A stretch of 64,000 nucleotides of DNA, taken from Erigeron canadensis (taxonomy: Eukaryota > Streptophyta > Magnoliopsida > Asterales > Asteraceae). Location of the stretch: positions 4,896,501 to 4,960,500 of the forward strand of contig NC_057768.1 of NCBI RefSeq assembly GCF_010389155.1, given 5' to 3'. A program made the position numbers and the translations under genes. This document shows, one piece after another, positions 1 through 11,240 of this stretch (position 1 is the stretch's first letter; each line of letters opens with the position of its first letter). The notes below the pieces were generated by a model. It saw only the letters and a list, made by a program, of their open reading frames with translations. It made no database searches and was not told the DNA's origin.

Positions 1-30
1 ACAACTAAGCACTATTTTGAATTTCTAACA
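1..30 (-). repeat. 3' LTR, only its first 30 bases in the window
   Basis: Identical to the outer 30 bases of the LTR at 7035-7315 and directly preceded, on the minus strand, by the polypurine tract. The remaining ~250 bases lie beyond position 1. Confidence 0.85.
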
Positions 31-41
31 TTCTCCCCCTT
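31..41 (-). other. Polypurine tract
   Basis: On the minus strand this reads AAGGGGGAGAA and abuts the LTR start TGTTAG. That is the usual site for plus-strand DNA priming in LTR elements. Confidence 0.8.
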
Positions 42-57
42 AGTGCTTGGTTGTCTT

Positions 58-2025
58 TCATCGGTTCCTTCTGTTTCTCCTCCTTCTTTTCTCTGCTCGT
101 TTTTTCTTGTTCTTTCTTTTCTTGTAATCTTGAGCTGCTTTTGATGTTGATGGCTTATCATTCATAGAACTCCAGAAAGCTCTTTTCTTGTAACTATTCC
201 AAGAGTCATTCCAATACCTCTTAGGAATGAAATGCCAGTTAGCACCTTCTGGACGTTCATCGGGCAATCTGATGTTGTCTTGAAAGTTAACTGGAGGAAT
301 ATTATGAGGACCTCGTTCATGACTTGGATTCCAAAGAACCCATGAACCTGTCTCAGTATGAATAATTCCTTCTCTTGGTCTAATTGTTCTGGCAGCAATA
401 AGATCTCTAACCCTTTGACGCATATCAATGGTCTCTTGGATCCGTCTTATGTGTCTTTCTCTCTGAGTCTGGATGTTTTCATTTTCACAAGGATCAGGAT
501 TATCATGTATGGCTCTGAGGAAGAATAAACAATATTTCAAAGTGCCATCTGAATACTTGGGAAAATCAGATGCACGGATAAAGATTTTTCCTCTGAAGCT
601 GTTGATGAAAACAAATCCATCCAATTCTTCTATTGGATCTCTAATCTGATAAGAATTCAATTCATATCCTCCTGCTCTCTGATTTGGTCTCGTGAGATTG
701 ATTCTTCTTGTTCTCCTTTCTAGACCAATTTGGAAATCATTAAACTCATAATATCTGATTAAAGCCTGAATGTGACTCTTCAGAGCTTCATAAGCAATGA
801 GTTGATCTGGAGTCTTTGTAATCAGATGAGCATACTGATTGTAAAGAAAGAGGATGTCAGAGATTGGCAAGTATTGGAAAGATTCTTCTTGAACAACATA
901 AATGTGACCATCAGCTCTGCGAACTCTAAATCAAACAAGTCTTTGGTTCTGGTACTTGATAGGAGCAAACAATGTTAACACACTTGTAATTGGACTCTGG
1001 AACTGATTATACCATTCTTCACTTCTAACTGAACTTTTAGCATTCATCATCTCTAAGTATGCATCCCTTTGATTTTGATATCTGAATAGAAAGAATGCTC
1101 TCAACCTATTCAAGGTCATGTTGAGTCTTTCCTCAGATGAGCAATAAATCGGGAAGGCTCTTTCTTCAATGTATCTTGCCCTGCATACTAACTCTTCAGG
1201 CCTGGTATTCAAATCTAGCATTTGTGCATAATGCTCATAGAAATACCCTTCATTGATTTGCCAAATTCTGTCTCGAGTAATTCTTGGATGTCTAACTCCC
1301 ATGCTAAGCTCTCTTGGAGTATCAAGATTATTTGTGTCTTTCAGATCATAGATAATCTCTTCAAAGATATCTTTCTCAAATTGTTCTTGAGACATAGCTG
1401 GTCTTGGTGGAGCATCATTAGAATCATCCGAATCAGAATCACTATCATTATTAGTCCCATTCCCTGGTTGAAACGGATCAGGATCACTTGATTGATCAGA
1501 ACTTGACGTTGTTGAGTAATAATGAGAGATGTATTTAACAAGCGGAGGCAAATCATCTGAATCAGAATTATGAACTTGATGAGCTTGAGATGATGAAGGA
1601 ATATCTACACTTTGACTTCGATCATGCTTTTCAACTTCTTCTTCAACTTCTTTCACATTTTCAAATCTTACTTGCTTAGATATCTCTTGATCTTGATTTC
1701 CTTCTGTTGTATCATTTTGAGCAACATCAGCAACATTTTCTTGACCACTTGCTTCTTGTGTTATGTTATGACCCTCTCCACTATCTTGAATATTCTCCCC
1801 CTCGGGTTGATCATCAGGATTTTGATCATCCCGACTCCTTAAGATAGTGGTCGGTCGACATTGTTGGTCAAGCTCAGTGATTCTCTTTTGAAGAGCTTCA
1901 GTTTCAGCCTTATGCTTAGTGTCAGTATCCAAGAAATGGAGATATGAAAGAATTGAATGACATATGGCTCTCTTTGGTGGGTTCAGATTAGGCTCTTCAG
2001 ATCTTAATCTACGAAGTACTACCAT
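58..2025 (-). pseudogene. Accessory ORF of the LTR element (3' of the missing pol position)
   Basis: The segments 2025-931 and 870-58 share one frame and are separated by a stop at 931-933, so this was probably one protein of about 655 residues. The N-terminal half is acidic and Ser/Asp/Gln-rich (for example PSSSQAHQ and a DSDSDSDDSND run) with little predicted structure. The C-terminal part looks folded: FQIGLERRTRRINLTRP, then DFPKYSDGTLKYCLFF, an Arg-rich helix (RERHIRRIQETIDMRQRV) and a Lys/Arg-rich tail of about 25 residues. From memory, the pattern of '..LG.E.Y.KKLNLTKP' followed by 'KFSDGTL' occurs at the C-terminus of Copia polyproteins annotated in Asteraceae, so I infer a retained accessory domain of unknown role. 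The basic tail suggests nucleic-acid binding or nuclear entry. No signal peptide or membrane segment is visible, so an envelope function is not supported. Confidence 0.55.
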
Positions 2026-2101
2026 AATGAGAGTATCAGTGGATATACCACTTTCATGAAGCTGACTAGCAGTATAGCCATTCAGATAAGTATCACTAAT
2101 A

Positions 2102-4090
2102 TCAGATTCTGACGAAGATGAAGAACTTTGAAGAATAATCAGGAGAATCAGGATCAGGGAATGATTGTTGAATTGGAATAGTTGTGGTAGATATTGATGT
2201 TGGTGAAGCTGAAATTTCTGGGGGTGTTGGTGATGTAATTGGGGATGATTGAATAATCGGTGGTGTTGTTATGATTGGTTGAGAAGACAAAGGAATAACA
2301 GTTGTAACAGTTGAAATATGAGGTATAGAAGGTGTTGGTCTAGATGGAGGTGGAGAAATGGGAGTAACAACAGATGAACCAATTCTAAGTGTATAACCAG
2401 TAAGCAATCTACGTGGTGATGAACTGGTTTGAGCCATGGGAAGTTTACCAGTAATAGTGTATCTTGAAGGACGTAATACACTGTCTTGACCTTGTTCAAT
2501 TCCTTCAACCAAATGAGTCACTAAATTACGAACAATCGGTGATAGTGTCACAACAACTGGAGATTCAGAGATCGGAGTATCAGGTGTAACAGAAACTGGC
2601 ACATCAGTAGTTCCAAGTGGTTCTACTGAGTGACCTGACGACATCATAACTGTCATAGGATTTCCTGTTGGTTCAAGAGTTTGAACAACAGTTGATGATT
2701 CGGCTTCACAACCAGAATCTTTTGGAAAGTGGACAAACATAACACCGGTGTCACTTAGATCAACCGTTAAACCCAAAGCACGAATAGCCGCAGCAACTGC
2801 TCAAGCTCGAGAGAGTTCAAACTGTCGCTGAGCCAATTCAGCTACACGGGTGCCTTCGTTCAAAGCTGGCATAATGTTAGCAATGGAAGGACTTCCAAAC
2901 AATCCTCGAGAGGGCACTGAAGCCGAGCTCTCTATGTTTGTTCCGGCAGCATCACTTAGATGTGCAAATGGTACAACAATCGATGTAAGTGTCCTAGGGG
3001 TTCTAGACAAACGTGCAGAGGCAAGAGAGGGGCAGATTTCTCTTTAGCTTCAACATCCACAGACTCTGAAGGAGACTGGGATGGATTATGTGGATTTTGC
3101 TCATGCAATAATGAGACGTCAGTCTGTAGAGAGACTTCCGAATGGCTAGAGGAGGTTTGACCTTGCAAGAGTTGGGAGCTCTTGTCTTCTAACCTAGGTC
3201 GAACCCGGCGAGTATATGTGGTTTGGACTAATGGAAGGCCAACGTTTTCTTTATGCCTTATACCTAGCCCTGACCTCTCATCCTCTCGAACATTTTCAAC
3301 TCCTCCCTCATTTCCACCTTGTTCCTCCGGGATGTCCATGACATCATCAGCAAACTGATTGGCATCATTATCAGATGAATCAATATCAGAATCAATTACA
3401 TCCTCTGGTTCAGCTTGTTTGAAACGATCATACTCAAAGCGTGATTTCTTGAATGTTTTCTTTTTAATATTGACAGGAATGGACTTCCTGCGGCCTTGAT
3501 GGTATGTCGGTGTGGGAGATAGCATAATGGATGAAGATATGGTTGATGATTGAATTTGAGTTGGAACTGATAGTGATTGAGGCATTACTGGGGGTTCAGG
3601 GGTGATGATTTCTGGAAGTGGTGTTGATTGAAATGGTGATGAATGTCGTTGTGGTTATGGTGTTCTTGGTGATGGTGATCTTCTGATATTTGAAGTTTTA
3701 GGAGGTGGTGATCGGATAGGTCTTGGAGTCCCAGACTCAGAGATAGTATTCTCAGAAGATGTAGGAGAAGAAGGTTCAGCTGTTGTTTTTCTTTTCAACT
3801 GCTTTTTCTCTGAAGAACTTCCCTTCTTCTTCTTCTGTTGATGCACTTTCTTACTTAACTTTAACACAAACATTTCACCTTTCTGTTTCTTACTCTTTGG
3901 CCTACCTGAACTGGATTCACCCTCACCCCCTTTTCTTTTCCTCTTAGACCCCTCACTTGGCAACCTATGCACAACTTGGGTAGGAACCGGGAGGCTTTCA
4001 GGTCCCAGAGTTGTTCTAATCCAGTCCAGATCATGTGTTGAATATCTTCCAAAGTGGAAATACGTAACACAAACCTTTATTACCTACAAA
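2102..4090 (-). pseudogene. Low-complexity Ser/Pro/Lys-rich ORF block of the LTR element
   Basis: Segments 3972-3655 and 3585-2956 share one frame with a single stop at 3655. A frameshift near 2990 leads into 3010-2801 and 2776-2102, which again share a frame with one stop. The start reads HDLDWIRTTLGPESLP, followed by a strongly basic stretch (KRKRKGGEGESSSGRPKSKK) and long Ser/Pro/Thr-rich, probably disordered sequence with acidic patches. Upstream, near 4087, lies a T-rich tract ending GTAG (minus strand), which could be a splice acceptor. This block occupies the place where protease-integrase-RT would be expected. I recognise no enzymatic motif. It may be captured host sequence or the N-terminus of an accessory protein. 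Confidence 0.45.
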
Positions 4091-4096
4091 AAAAAA

Positions 4097-6010
4097 TTAA
4101 GTTGTTTTTGGTACCAACTGTTGAATGGGTCCTTTTGGGTTAGAAAAATTGGTTATGGTATACAAATGAGGTTTACGAACAAGAGGTTTACTCATTGAAC
4201 TTTTCACTTGATGGTGATTTTTTGTTTTATTGTTTGAATATTTGGGATTCTGTTTCTTTGGAGTTTTAACAGTGAACCAACCATACTGATCCCTGTAACT
4301 AGTTATACCCTTAAATGTTTCTTTTGTGAGGAAAACTTGATTAGTTTTTGACATCTTGGATATTGAACTATGTTTAGAGATAGTTTTAAGAGCAGAGGTT
4401 CTAGAAACAGATGAAACATGAACCTTAATGGTGTTCTTACCTTTGACAGCTGGTGCAAGCTGACTTTTGGGTGAGTAAAATGAAGTTGGAGCAATCTTAG
4501 ATTTAGATTCCTTCTTTGGTTCAACTTTAGGCTTTTTGAAAGAAAGTTATTTAACTTCTTTTTCAATTTTTGATTGACTTTTTGGTTGAGAACCAGTTTT
4601 TGTAGTCATCTTTTCAATCAATGCTTTTGCTTTAGCCTTAAGATTTTCAGGAATCTTAATTTTATGCTCTAAAGTCACTTTACTTTGGTCATTAGGTATG
4701 ATCACAGGGGTTTCAAAAGAAAGTACCTTCTTGACAGAAGCAAGACGTTTAGCCTTCAAAGCTTGAATTTTCTCTTCAATCTTGAAAAATGATGATAACA
4801 TTGTTATGGATATATCTTGAATTTCTTGAGAAGAGATGCTATCATCCTGCAGTACTTTTTTAGAATTCTCACTCCCATTGGATGGAGTGGAGCAATCATC
4901 AGAATTATGATTAGTCATCATATGGGTAGGGGTGGTCTCACTTACCTTTGGGGAATAATCTTGAGTTTTCAGATGTTCAATGACCTTTTGTTGAGACTCA
5001 ATTTTTTGTTTTAGGTTTTCAATTTCTTTTTCCAATATGGTAGTTGGAATATAAAATCTGTGAGAAATTGATTGTGAAGACACTTGTTGAGACTCATTTT
5101 GTTTCACTGAAATGTTGTCTATTTCTTCTAACTCATAAATTGATCTGTTATGAGTTTTCTTGTAAGTATCATTAATAGCAACATAATCAATGTTTATTTG
5201 AATTGGTTTTGGTCTTTCAACATCATTTGACTCAAAGTCATCCTCAGATGGTCTGATGAATTCTTGAATCATGCCAAGGCGAAGAAATTTTTCATCATAC
5301 AAAGCACCAAGATCTTCTTTTTAAATTTTCTCTAAATGTGCTGGATTATCACAACCTAAACCAAAAAGAAGTTCTGATCTATCAATCTTTGATTTATTGT
5401 AATAAGCAGTGAAATCCAAAAAAGGATTTTGTTCTATTTTGTAGATTTTCTCTTGGTAGAACAAAATGTTTGCTTTCAAATCCTCAACTTGTTTTTGAAG
5501 AGTTTCAATTTCAACTCCTTTGAGAAAACAAGAACTGTTTAAGTCAGAAATCTGTCTTTCATGTTTTTCACAATTTGGTCTCATATCTTTCATTTTGTTT
5601 GTGAGAAACTCAACATCTGCTTGTCTTGCATTTGCTCTTATCCATTCATTGGTTTTCTCAAGCTGTAAGGTCTCAATGGTTTGCTTGAGTGAATTGACAG
5701 TCTTTTCAAGGTCTTGACATTTATTGGTTAAATGAGCATTGGGTGAAACAACTTGAGAACTGTTACTTGACAAATGCATTTCTTTCAAAGAGTCATAGTT
5801 AACTTTGAGAGCATCATGAGCTATTGAGAGTTGAGAAAAATCTTTGTTAAGTTTATCAAACTCTTGTTTAGCTATGTTCAAATTTGTTTTCAAAGTAAGA
5901 TTTTGCTTTGTCAAAGTATCAGCAGTTGTTTGAAGAGACAAGTAGTCAGTTTGAGTAAAAAATTGTACCTCTTTAGATGAAATGTCTGAGTTGATGTTGA
6001 TTGTTGTCAT
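4097..6010 (-). pseudogene. Gag-like coiled-coil polyprotein of the LTR element
   Basis: Three segments (6010-5321, 5302-4547 and 4546-4097) lie in one frame, separated by stops at 5321 and 4547, giving about 638 codons. The first ~200 residues are heptad-rich coiled coil (LTKQNLTLKTNLNIAKQEF, LQKQVEDLKANILFYQ). Next come GLGCDNPAHLEKI and ALYDEKFLRLGMIQEF, then a second coiled coil (LEKEIENLKQKIESQQKVI), and a basic end with GPIQQLVPKTT. From memory, the order 'NP..L..A/I...LYD' then 'VP.TILE' then 'GPI..WVPK' matches the segment between gag and protease in Copia polyproteins annotated in Asteraceae. In those, the protease follows directly; here a stop does. The usual Copia gag N-terminal domain and a CCHC knuckle are not visible upstream. 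It was probably a structural protein. Confidence 0.55.
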
Positions 6011-6089
6011 TTGAAATGATTGAATTACAACTTGAAAAAGAATATATTTTTTTTTATTTTATATTTTGAATTCTATAAAAAACTTGAAT

Positions 6090-6583
6090 TAGAAAATGAA
6101 ACTAGAACGATCAAAAAAATTTCTAAGTATTGAAAAAAATAAAACTAGAACGATCTGGATTAGATCGTTTTAGAATCTTGGAAAAAATTTTCTAAGTGAT
6201 GGAGAAGAAAGAAAAAAATGAAATGATCTAAAAAAGATTGTTTTGAGGAATTGTAAAGAAAAGTTAGAACGATCTAAATTTAGATCGTTTTAACAATTTT
6301 GGGTGAAAAATTTTCTAAGTATAAAGACTTTGAAAATTTGGGCAGAGTAACACAATGATTTGGAAGTTTTTGAGCAAAACCAATCTCAAGGAGATCAGTT
6401 ACCCAAGGAAGTGTGTGATTCCCAATCACAACAACTTCAGAATCACGATCCACACAACACACAATTCACACAGAATCACAAAAGCTAGAACGATCTAAAT
6501 TAGATCGTTTTAACTTCAAAATGGCCAAAAACTAGAACGATCTAAAAGAGATCGTTTTAGTTCCTCCAAAAGAGATCGTTTTG
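6090..6583 (-). repeat. Leader array of AACGATCT/AGATCGTT palindromes
   Basis: Between primer site and first ORF, the unit AACGATCT...AGATCGTT recurs with intact arms at 6149-6170, 6268-6290 and 6489-6511. A fourth copy (6537-6560) has the arms AACGATCT/AGATCGTT around an AAAG spacer. Half-units occur at 6099 and 6571-6583, and a decayed copy at 6221-6244. Each full unit has 8-bp arms around a 4-7 nt centre and would form a hairpin in the element RNA. Several units are followed by TTTCTAAGT, which suggests an older, larger tandem unit. Confidence 0.8.
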
Positions 6584-7020
6584 TATACCTGCAAATACAA
6601 ACAGAACAGACAAAATAGTTGGTTTTTGATACAAAATTGGTCAATTCTCACTCAATTTTGAGAATTAGGATTTGATCCAAATATCAAAATGCTCAGAAAA
6701 TGATCGCGCACAACCCTAGAAACAATTCCATATCTCAAATCAACTTAATTGTGAAAATCAAATTTTGATCAAATTTTCTAAAATTTTGATTTTTAATCAA
6801 AACTTTGAATTTGATTCTGAAACTTAACAGGATGTTTTGAAATATGATTTGGAATGTATTTGTGAACAAAAACTGGAAAATTGAATGATAATTGAAAGTA
6901 AATTGTTGAAGAACAGAAATGGCAGCAAAAGTTTGCTTTGAACACGAAGAAGAAGAATTTGAACAAAAATTCAACGAATCTGTATTGAATTTTTCTGGAT
7001 CGTCAACTGATTGTTGTTCT

Positions 7021-7032
7021 GCTCTGATACCA
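7021..7032 (-). other. Primer binding site, initiator Met-tRNA type
   Basis: The minus strand reads TGGTATCAGAGC, the standard plant iMet-tRNA primer site, two bases inside the LTR. Confidence 0.9.
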
Positions 7033-7034
7033 CA

Positions 7035-7315
7035 TGTAATATACCAGAAATCGTTCGTGTTCGGGTGTGGAAGTAAGGTGTATAATAATGGTGGATGTGT
7101 GTGTGTTAGTGTGTGTATTGAGAGAGAAGATATGTGTATGTGTGGAAAGCTTGGAAAATGTTATTGGCAAAATGTGACAAAAGGTTACAAAAGGTTAAGG
7201 CTTGAGGGGTATTTATACTCTAAGTAAAATACATAAGCTCCCCCTCAACCTTATATTAAACATACAAACTAACAATGTAAAGAAATACAACTAAGCACTA
7301 TTTTGAATTTCTAAC
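7035..7315 (-). repeat. 5' LTR (281 bp)
   Basis: Minus-strand sequence starts TGTTAGAAATTC and ends ATTACA just before the primer site. It contains a TATA box (7210-7217) and, downstream of that, a GT-rich stretch (minus strand: CA-rich) at about 7092-7140. Confidence 0.85.
7210..7217 (-). promoter_or_regulatory. LTR TATA box
   Basis: Minus strand TATAAATA about 180 bp before the primer site, the expected place for the LTR promoter. Confidence 0.6.
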
Positions 7316-7682
7316 ACAAACCCTAACTTTTTAATTCTTGAATAAAGATTATTTGATGGTGATGATTATTATGGATGTTTCTTATCCTTGAATTTGAAGG
7401 AATTTAGCTTGATTTTGAGAGAATGAAATGAAATGCATGTAGAGAATGAAAAAAAAGAAGAAGATAATGGGTGGAAGAATGATTCATCACAAGTGAGATG
7501 GCTGGCACATCAGGGGCTTGCCACACCCTCTTCTCTTTTTGTGTGTATTTTTACCCGCCATCCGTTAAAGTTCCAACTAAATTAACCCCATATCCAAAAA
7601 TAAAATACTAGAAAATTAATTAAATGTCAAAACTATGAAAAAGAGTTAATTTCTTTTACCTTAAAATATTTGGGGTGTTACA
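7316..7682. repeat. Terminal piece of an older LTR, probably the host of the Copia-like insertion
   Basis: The stretch ends GGGGTGTTACA (7676-7682). That terminus is also seen on the two TGTAACA...TGTTACA solo LTRs in this window. The rest of this LTR would lie left of position 1, with the 1-7315 element inserted in it. Confidence 0.35.
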
Positions 7683-7893
7683 TGATTAATATCCATGGAA
7701 AAATTCATTGCCCGACAATTAGTAAATCAACAAGAACCTATTGGGTTTAAAATTACTTAAGCTTGACTCATACTCGTCTCATTTTCATCCTTAATTTTTG
7801 GTAGTTTAGAATTAAATGTTTCTTAAAATTTGATAATTTACAACACATTTCATGATCCTTGTAAGGATTGTAACTATATCGTTGAAAAACTTA

Positions 7894-8185
7894 AAGCGCG
7901 TTTGATTCACAGGATGATTTTGAAATGAGTGGAATATATTAAAGAAGTTAGAATTTAGATAAATGAAATTTGACGAAATATTTTTGATTTTTGAAAAATT
8001 TAATTGATGAAAGCAATGAAATTTCTTATCTCATCCCTAAGGAAAAGAGATTTCTTCAAATGATGAAATGTTTATATTCCAATGGAATGAGATTCTTCTT
8101 TCTTCGAACAACCAAACCCACTAAAAACTGAAATTCAATTCAAATTTCATTATATTATTTCAAATTTTGTAAACCAAACGCGACC
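7894..8185. mobile_element. Tourist/PIF-Harbinger-like MITE (292 bp)
   Basis: Inverted ends AAGCGCGTTTGATTCACA and, from the right end, GGTCGCGTTTGGTTTACA are flanked by a TTA duplication at 7891-7893 and 8186-8188. TTA is the preferred target of PIF/Harbinger elements. There is no coding capacity. Confidence 0.65.
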
Positions 8186-8188
8186 TTA

Positions 8189-9300
8189 ATTTTAAAATTT
8201 GCAAAATGATTAGTATACTACCTTTACATTTTAAATCTTAACATTTACCTAATACGTTTAATCAAAATTATCATTTGGACACGTAAGTTATTTAATTTTT
8301 TCCCTAATTTTTAATTTTAATAATGAAAATTAAAAAAGTTATATCTTATTAACAATAAAAAAATTTTAAAAAAATACATAGCATATTATCAGCTAGATAT
8401 ACGTTAACTTATCAAACAATACTTTACTACTATTAAACCATCTACATAATAATTATAACAAGTCATCGGGTTTATTTTATCTCTACAATACAAATTTTAA
8501 TTGAATATAACCAAATATGTTTTACATTATTGTACAGTACAACACATGGTGTATCGTTAAAAGTTGATGGTATACAGATCACCATCCTGACAACGTTAGG
8601 CTAGCAAAAAATAATGATAAAATTTAGGTGGTTAATTATAGGAAAAGATAATTCTATGCTATTGCTTAATTTTAAACTTTTGTTCACATTTTTATTTAAA
8701 ATGAATTTATATTTCTTTAACAATTTATTTTCTTTTAACTATAATAACTTCTTTTAATAAAATGCTTTGTTTAACAAATAACATAGTTGTTATAACTTAA
8801 GGTAACCCATTCATGAAGGACCATATTTTATTTCATATAAAAGTATATATCTTTTTTATTAGACACAAATTATTATGTACCTTATTAATGTAATTTTGTT
8901 ATGTGGACAAGAAATACCAATATGAGTATTGCAAAGCAAAAGATAGTGGTTGACTAGTGTGTGTAAACAAGAAAATGAGTCAACCGATGAAAAACAAAAG
9001 AAACCCAAAATGTGATGCCGTGATGCCACCGACGATTAATGTGAGATTATAAAATAAAAAGCATATAAAAGCAGTTCAATTACACGCGACTCTGGTGACA
9101 GTAAAGTACTAAAGTAGATGTGTTAGGCTTATCGAATACTATTATTGGTTTAAAAAAGAAATTAGAGTTATAACCCTTTGGTCCACTAAGCCCAATTATC
9201 AACTTGCCACTTGCCTGGATATTAATATTCTAGAATGAGAATCATTTCGACTGGCGTGCTCTTAAATTCTAGGTAACTTCCAAATTCATTTAGTTAAATT
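8189..9300. other. AT-rich intergenic DNA, nothing recognised
   Basis: No ORF, hairpin or repeat family stands out. Short A/T runs only. Confidence 0.5.
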
Positions 9301-9325
9301 AAATCATTTCCAAAGAGAATAACAC

Positions 9326-9500
9326 CACTAGGCACAAGTTAACCCGACCAATGTATTAGTGGTGACGTCGCCGTTAATACTTTGATACTGACAGGAGTTC
9401 CGCTAATTTTTCGTTCAGATTTACCATTACAGACATGGAGGCTCGCAGTATTAACGGTAACGTCGCCGCTAATACCCTCTGTGGTAGGGTTACACATTTT
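9326..9500. mobile_element. CACTA-like subterminal repeat remnant
   Basis: CACTA occurs at 9326 and TAGTG at 9357. Two copies of a GTCGCCG(T/C)TAATAC motif follow (9367-9380 and 9461-9475). Repeats of the kind 'TTAGCGGCGAC' are common in the subterminal zones of plant CACTA elements. The remnant has no complete pair of ends. Confidence 0.3.
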
Positions 9501-10299
9501 TCCCTGGTGGGGTTACACATCCCGTTCCACAAATAATTCATTTTGTTTCTGTGAAAGGTATGTTTCATTTTTTTTAAAGAATTAATGATACTTAACATTT
9601 TTGTAAATAAAACAAAATTATATTTAACTAACTAAATATTAAAACGCAATATGAAATTAGTTCATATAATAGAGGGTGAAGACTCTTAAAAATGAAGTCC
9701 AAAATTCAACCCGTGGGTTTGCATGAAACGAAAAAAATAATTAAACTTGACAAAATGATTTGCAACGAAAAGTATTTTTTAAATGTGAGGTAGATATAAT
9801 TGTTTTTTTCCTGAATAAAGAAGCTATTTCATTATCTGTATCACATATTTTAATGACCATTGTCTATATTTTTTTCGTTAGGAACAAATCTGCTTTCAAG
9901 TTGGTGATCGGTAATTGATTTATGAATTATGATAGGCCAAGTTAAGCACGTCTCATATTCAATCTAAGCTTCCATGATTAGACTGGAAAGAGTAATATAT
10001 ATTTTCTAAAAACACTATTTTAAAATCTTTCTATTTGCAATGATGACACTTATAATAAAGTAATAGGATGATCCGGAAAGGATAAAGAAAAAAAGAAATT
10101 AATTGATCGAGTTATTAGAAATGAAAAATTTTGTAGAAAAATCTCTCATAGCAAAATATCACTTCTGGACTAGAAACGCAGATTAATTTCATTCAAATAT
10201 GAACTGATTGAATTAAACTAAACGGTTAGACGATAATATCCCTACATTATATAAATCTCACTTTAAAATTTGTTAGTTATTGCCTATGTGGCATGCTTA
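9501..10299. other. AT-rich DNA, nothing recognised
   Basis: No coding signal. Possibly contains the undetected 5' end of the Helitron that ends at 11723. Confidence 0.4.
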
Positions 10300-10492
10300 A
10301 AAATGCAAGAAAGCCCAAAAATCATTACAATATTGCTCATTGGAAGGTCTACGGATTAGTTACTTTTATAAGAAGTTCAAATTTTCGAAAACGGATTAGT
10401 TATGCTTTCAAGAAGTTCAAATTTTTGAAAATTTGAATATGTAACCGTTCGTGTATTGCTTGTGGCGGTTACTTCCTTGCATGTCTATGTCT

Positions 10493-10499
10493 ATATAAG
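10493..10499 (+). promoter_or_regulatory. Putative TATA box of the RPA-like gene
   Basis: TATATAA lies 62 bp before the ATG at 10561, at a plausible promoter distance. Confidence 0.45.
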
Positions 10500-10560
10500 A
10501 CCACTTCCATTCAGTTTTAAGGCATTTCAAAACGTAAACACATAACAGATCAATTTTAGC

Positions 10561-11240
10561 ATGGTTTCACTAAACCATGTTTCAATTAGAAATTTGCGTC
10601 CAAATAATAAGCCATGTACGATAACGGCTAGAATTTGCGGCTATGGAAGCAACATCTATATGGAGATGTTAATAACATAGGTAGTATTGAGATGATCCTG
10701 ATGGACAAACATGTAAGTATTCATTGTTTGTGAATTTTTCTCTTTTGATTAGATTACTTTTTAACATAACTTTCTTTCGAATTTATAACTAGCTTTTTAA
10801 CATTCTAATGTATAAACATTTTTATTTTGACAGTTTGATAAAGTGGTTGCTGTTGCAACAATCGGTTTTATTCCAACCGACCAGTTATGGTATTCAATGG
10901 AATGTGTGAACTGTTCTCAAGAAGTTAAGTTGACCGATCTCTACATGGATGCAGTCGACATTATTGATGCTTTAAGGGACAACAAAATGTGGATTTGTTG
11001 TTCATGTAAAAAGGAAGGAGTTCTCATCAATCCTAGGTATATATTTATATTTCATATTAAAACTCTATAATCATTAAGTTGTGTGGTAAAATTGTATCTC
11101 TGTTTTTTTTTTGGTAGGTTTAATGTGCAAGTTAGGATTGTGGATGCCACTGGTACTATTGGAGTTAAAATGAATGATCAACAAATTTCAAATCTTATAT
11201 AAAGAACAACCTATCAAATTTGTGATGAAAATTATGAGGT
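10561..11240 (+). pseudogene. Replication protein A large-subunit-like pseudogene (Helitron-borne)
   Basis: Exon 1 starts ATG at 10561 with IRNLRPNNKPCTITARI, the first strand of an RPA OB-fold, then breaks frame near 10670 before IGSIEMILMDKH. GTAAGT at about 10711 to a CAG before TTTGATAAAG marks intron 1. Exon 2 encodes VVAVATIGFIPTDQLWYS and a zinc-ribbon arrangement (CVNC ... CCSC), as in the C-terminal DNA-binding domain of RPA70. A second intron (11038-11117) keeps phase into FNVQVRIVDATGTIGV, followed by a stop at 11199-11201. Beyond it the same frame still reads RTTYQICDENYE. RPA binds single-stranded DNA; plant Helitrons carry RPA-like genes thought to assist rolling-circle transposition. 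The stop and the frame break make this copy non-functional. Confidence 0.75.

Larger units (their letters stand above)
1..7315 (-). mobile_element. Non-autonomous Copia-like LTR retrotransposon, left LTR cut by the window edge
   Basis: The first 30 bases recur exactly at 7286-7315. Read on the minus strand, both copies begin TGTTAGAAATTC. A Met-tRNA primer binding site (7021-7032) follows the right LTR and a polypurine tract (31-41) precedes the left one, so this is one element running right to left. The internal 7 kb holds three blocks of minus-strand ORFs: coiled-coil gag-like (4097-6010), low-complexity (2102-4090) and a structured C-terminal block (58-2025). I see no D-S/T-G protease, no HHCC integrase, no YVDD reverse transcriptase and no RNase H. 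It would need enzymes from another element to move. The right flank begins CAAAC; the left flank lies outside the window, so the TSD cannot be checked. Confidence 0.85.

Noticed and set aside
58..2025. Envelope-like gene in the LTR element
   Set aside because: Position after the pol slot is suggestive, but there is no signal peptide, transmembrane helix or cysteine pattern; accessory domain is the safer call.
9374..9598. Opposed ORFs of 74 and 67 residues
   Set aside because: They overlap the CACTA-like repeats and have no domain or codon structure.
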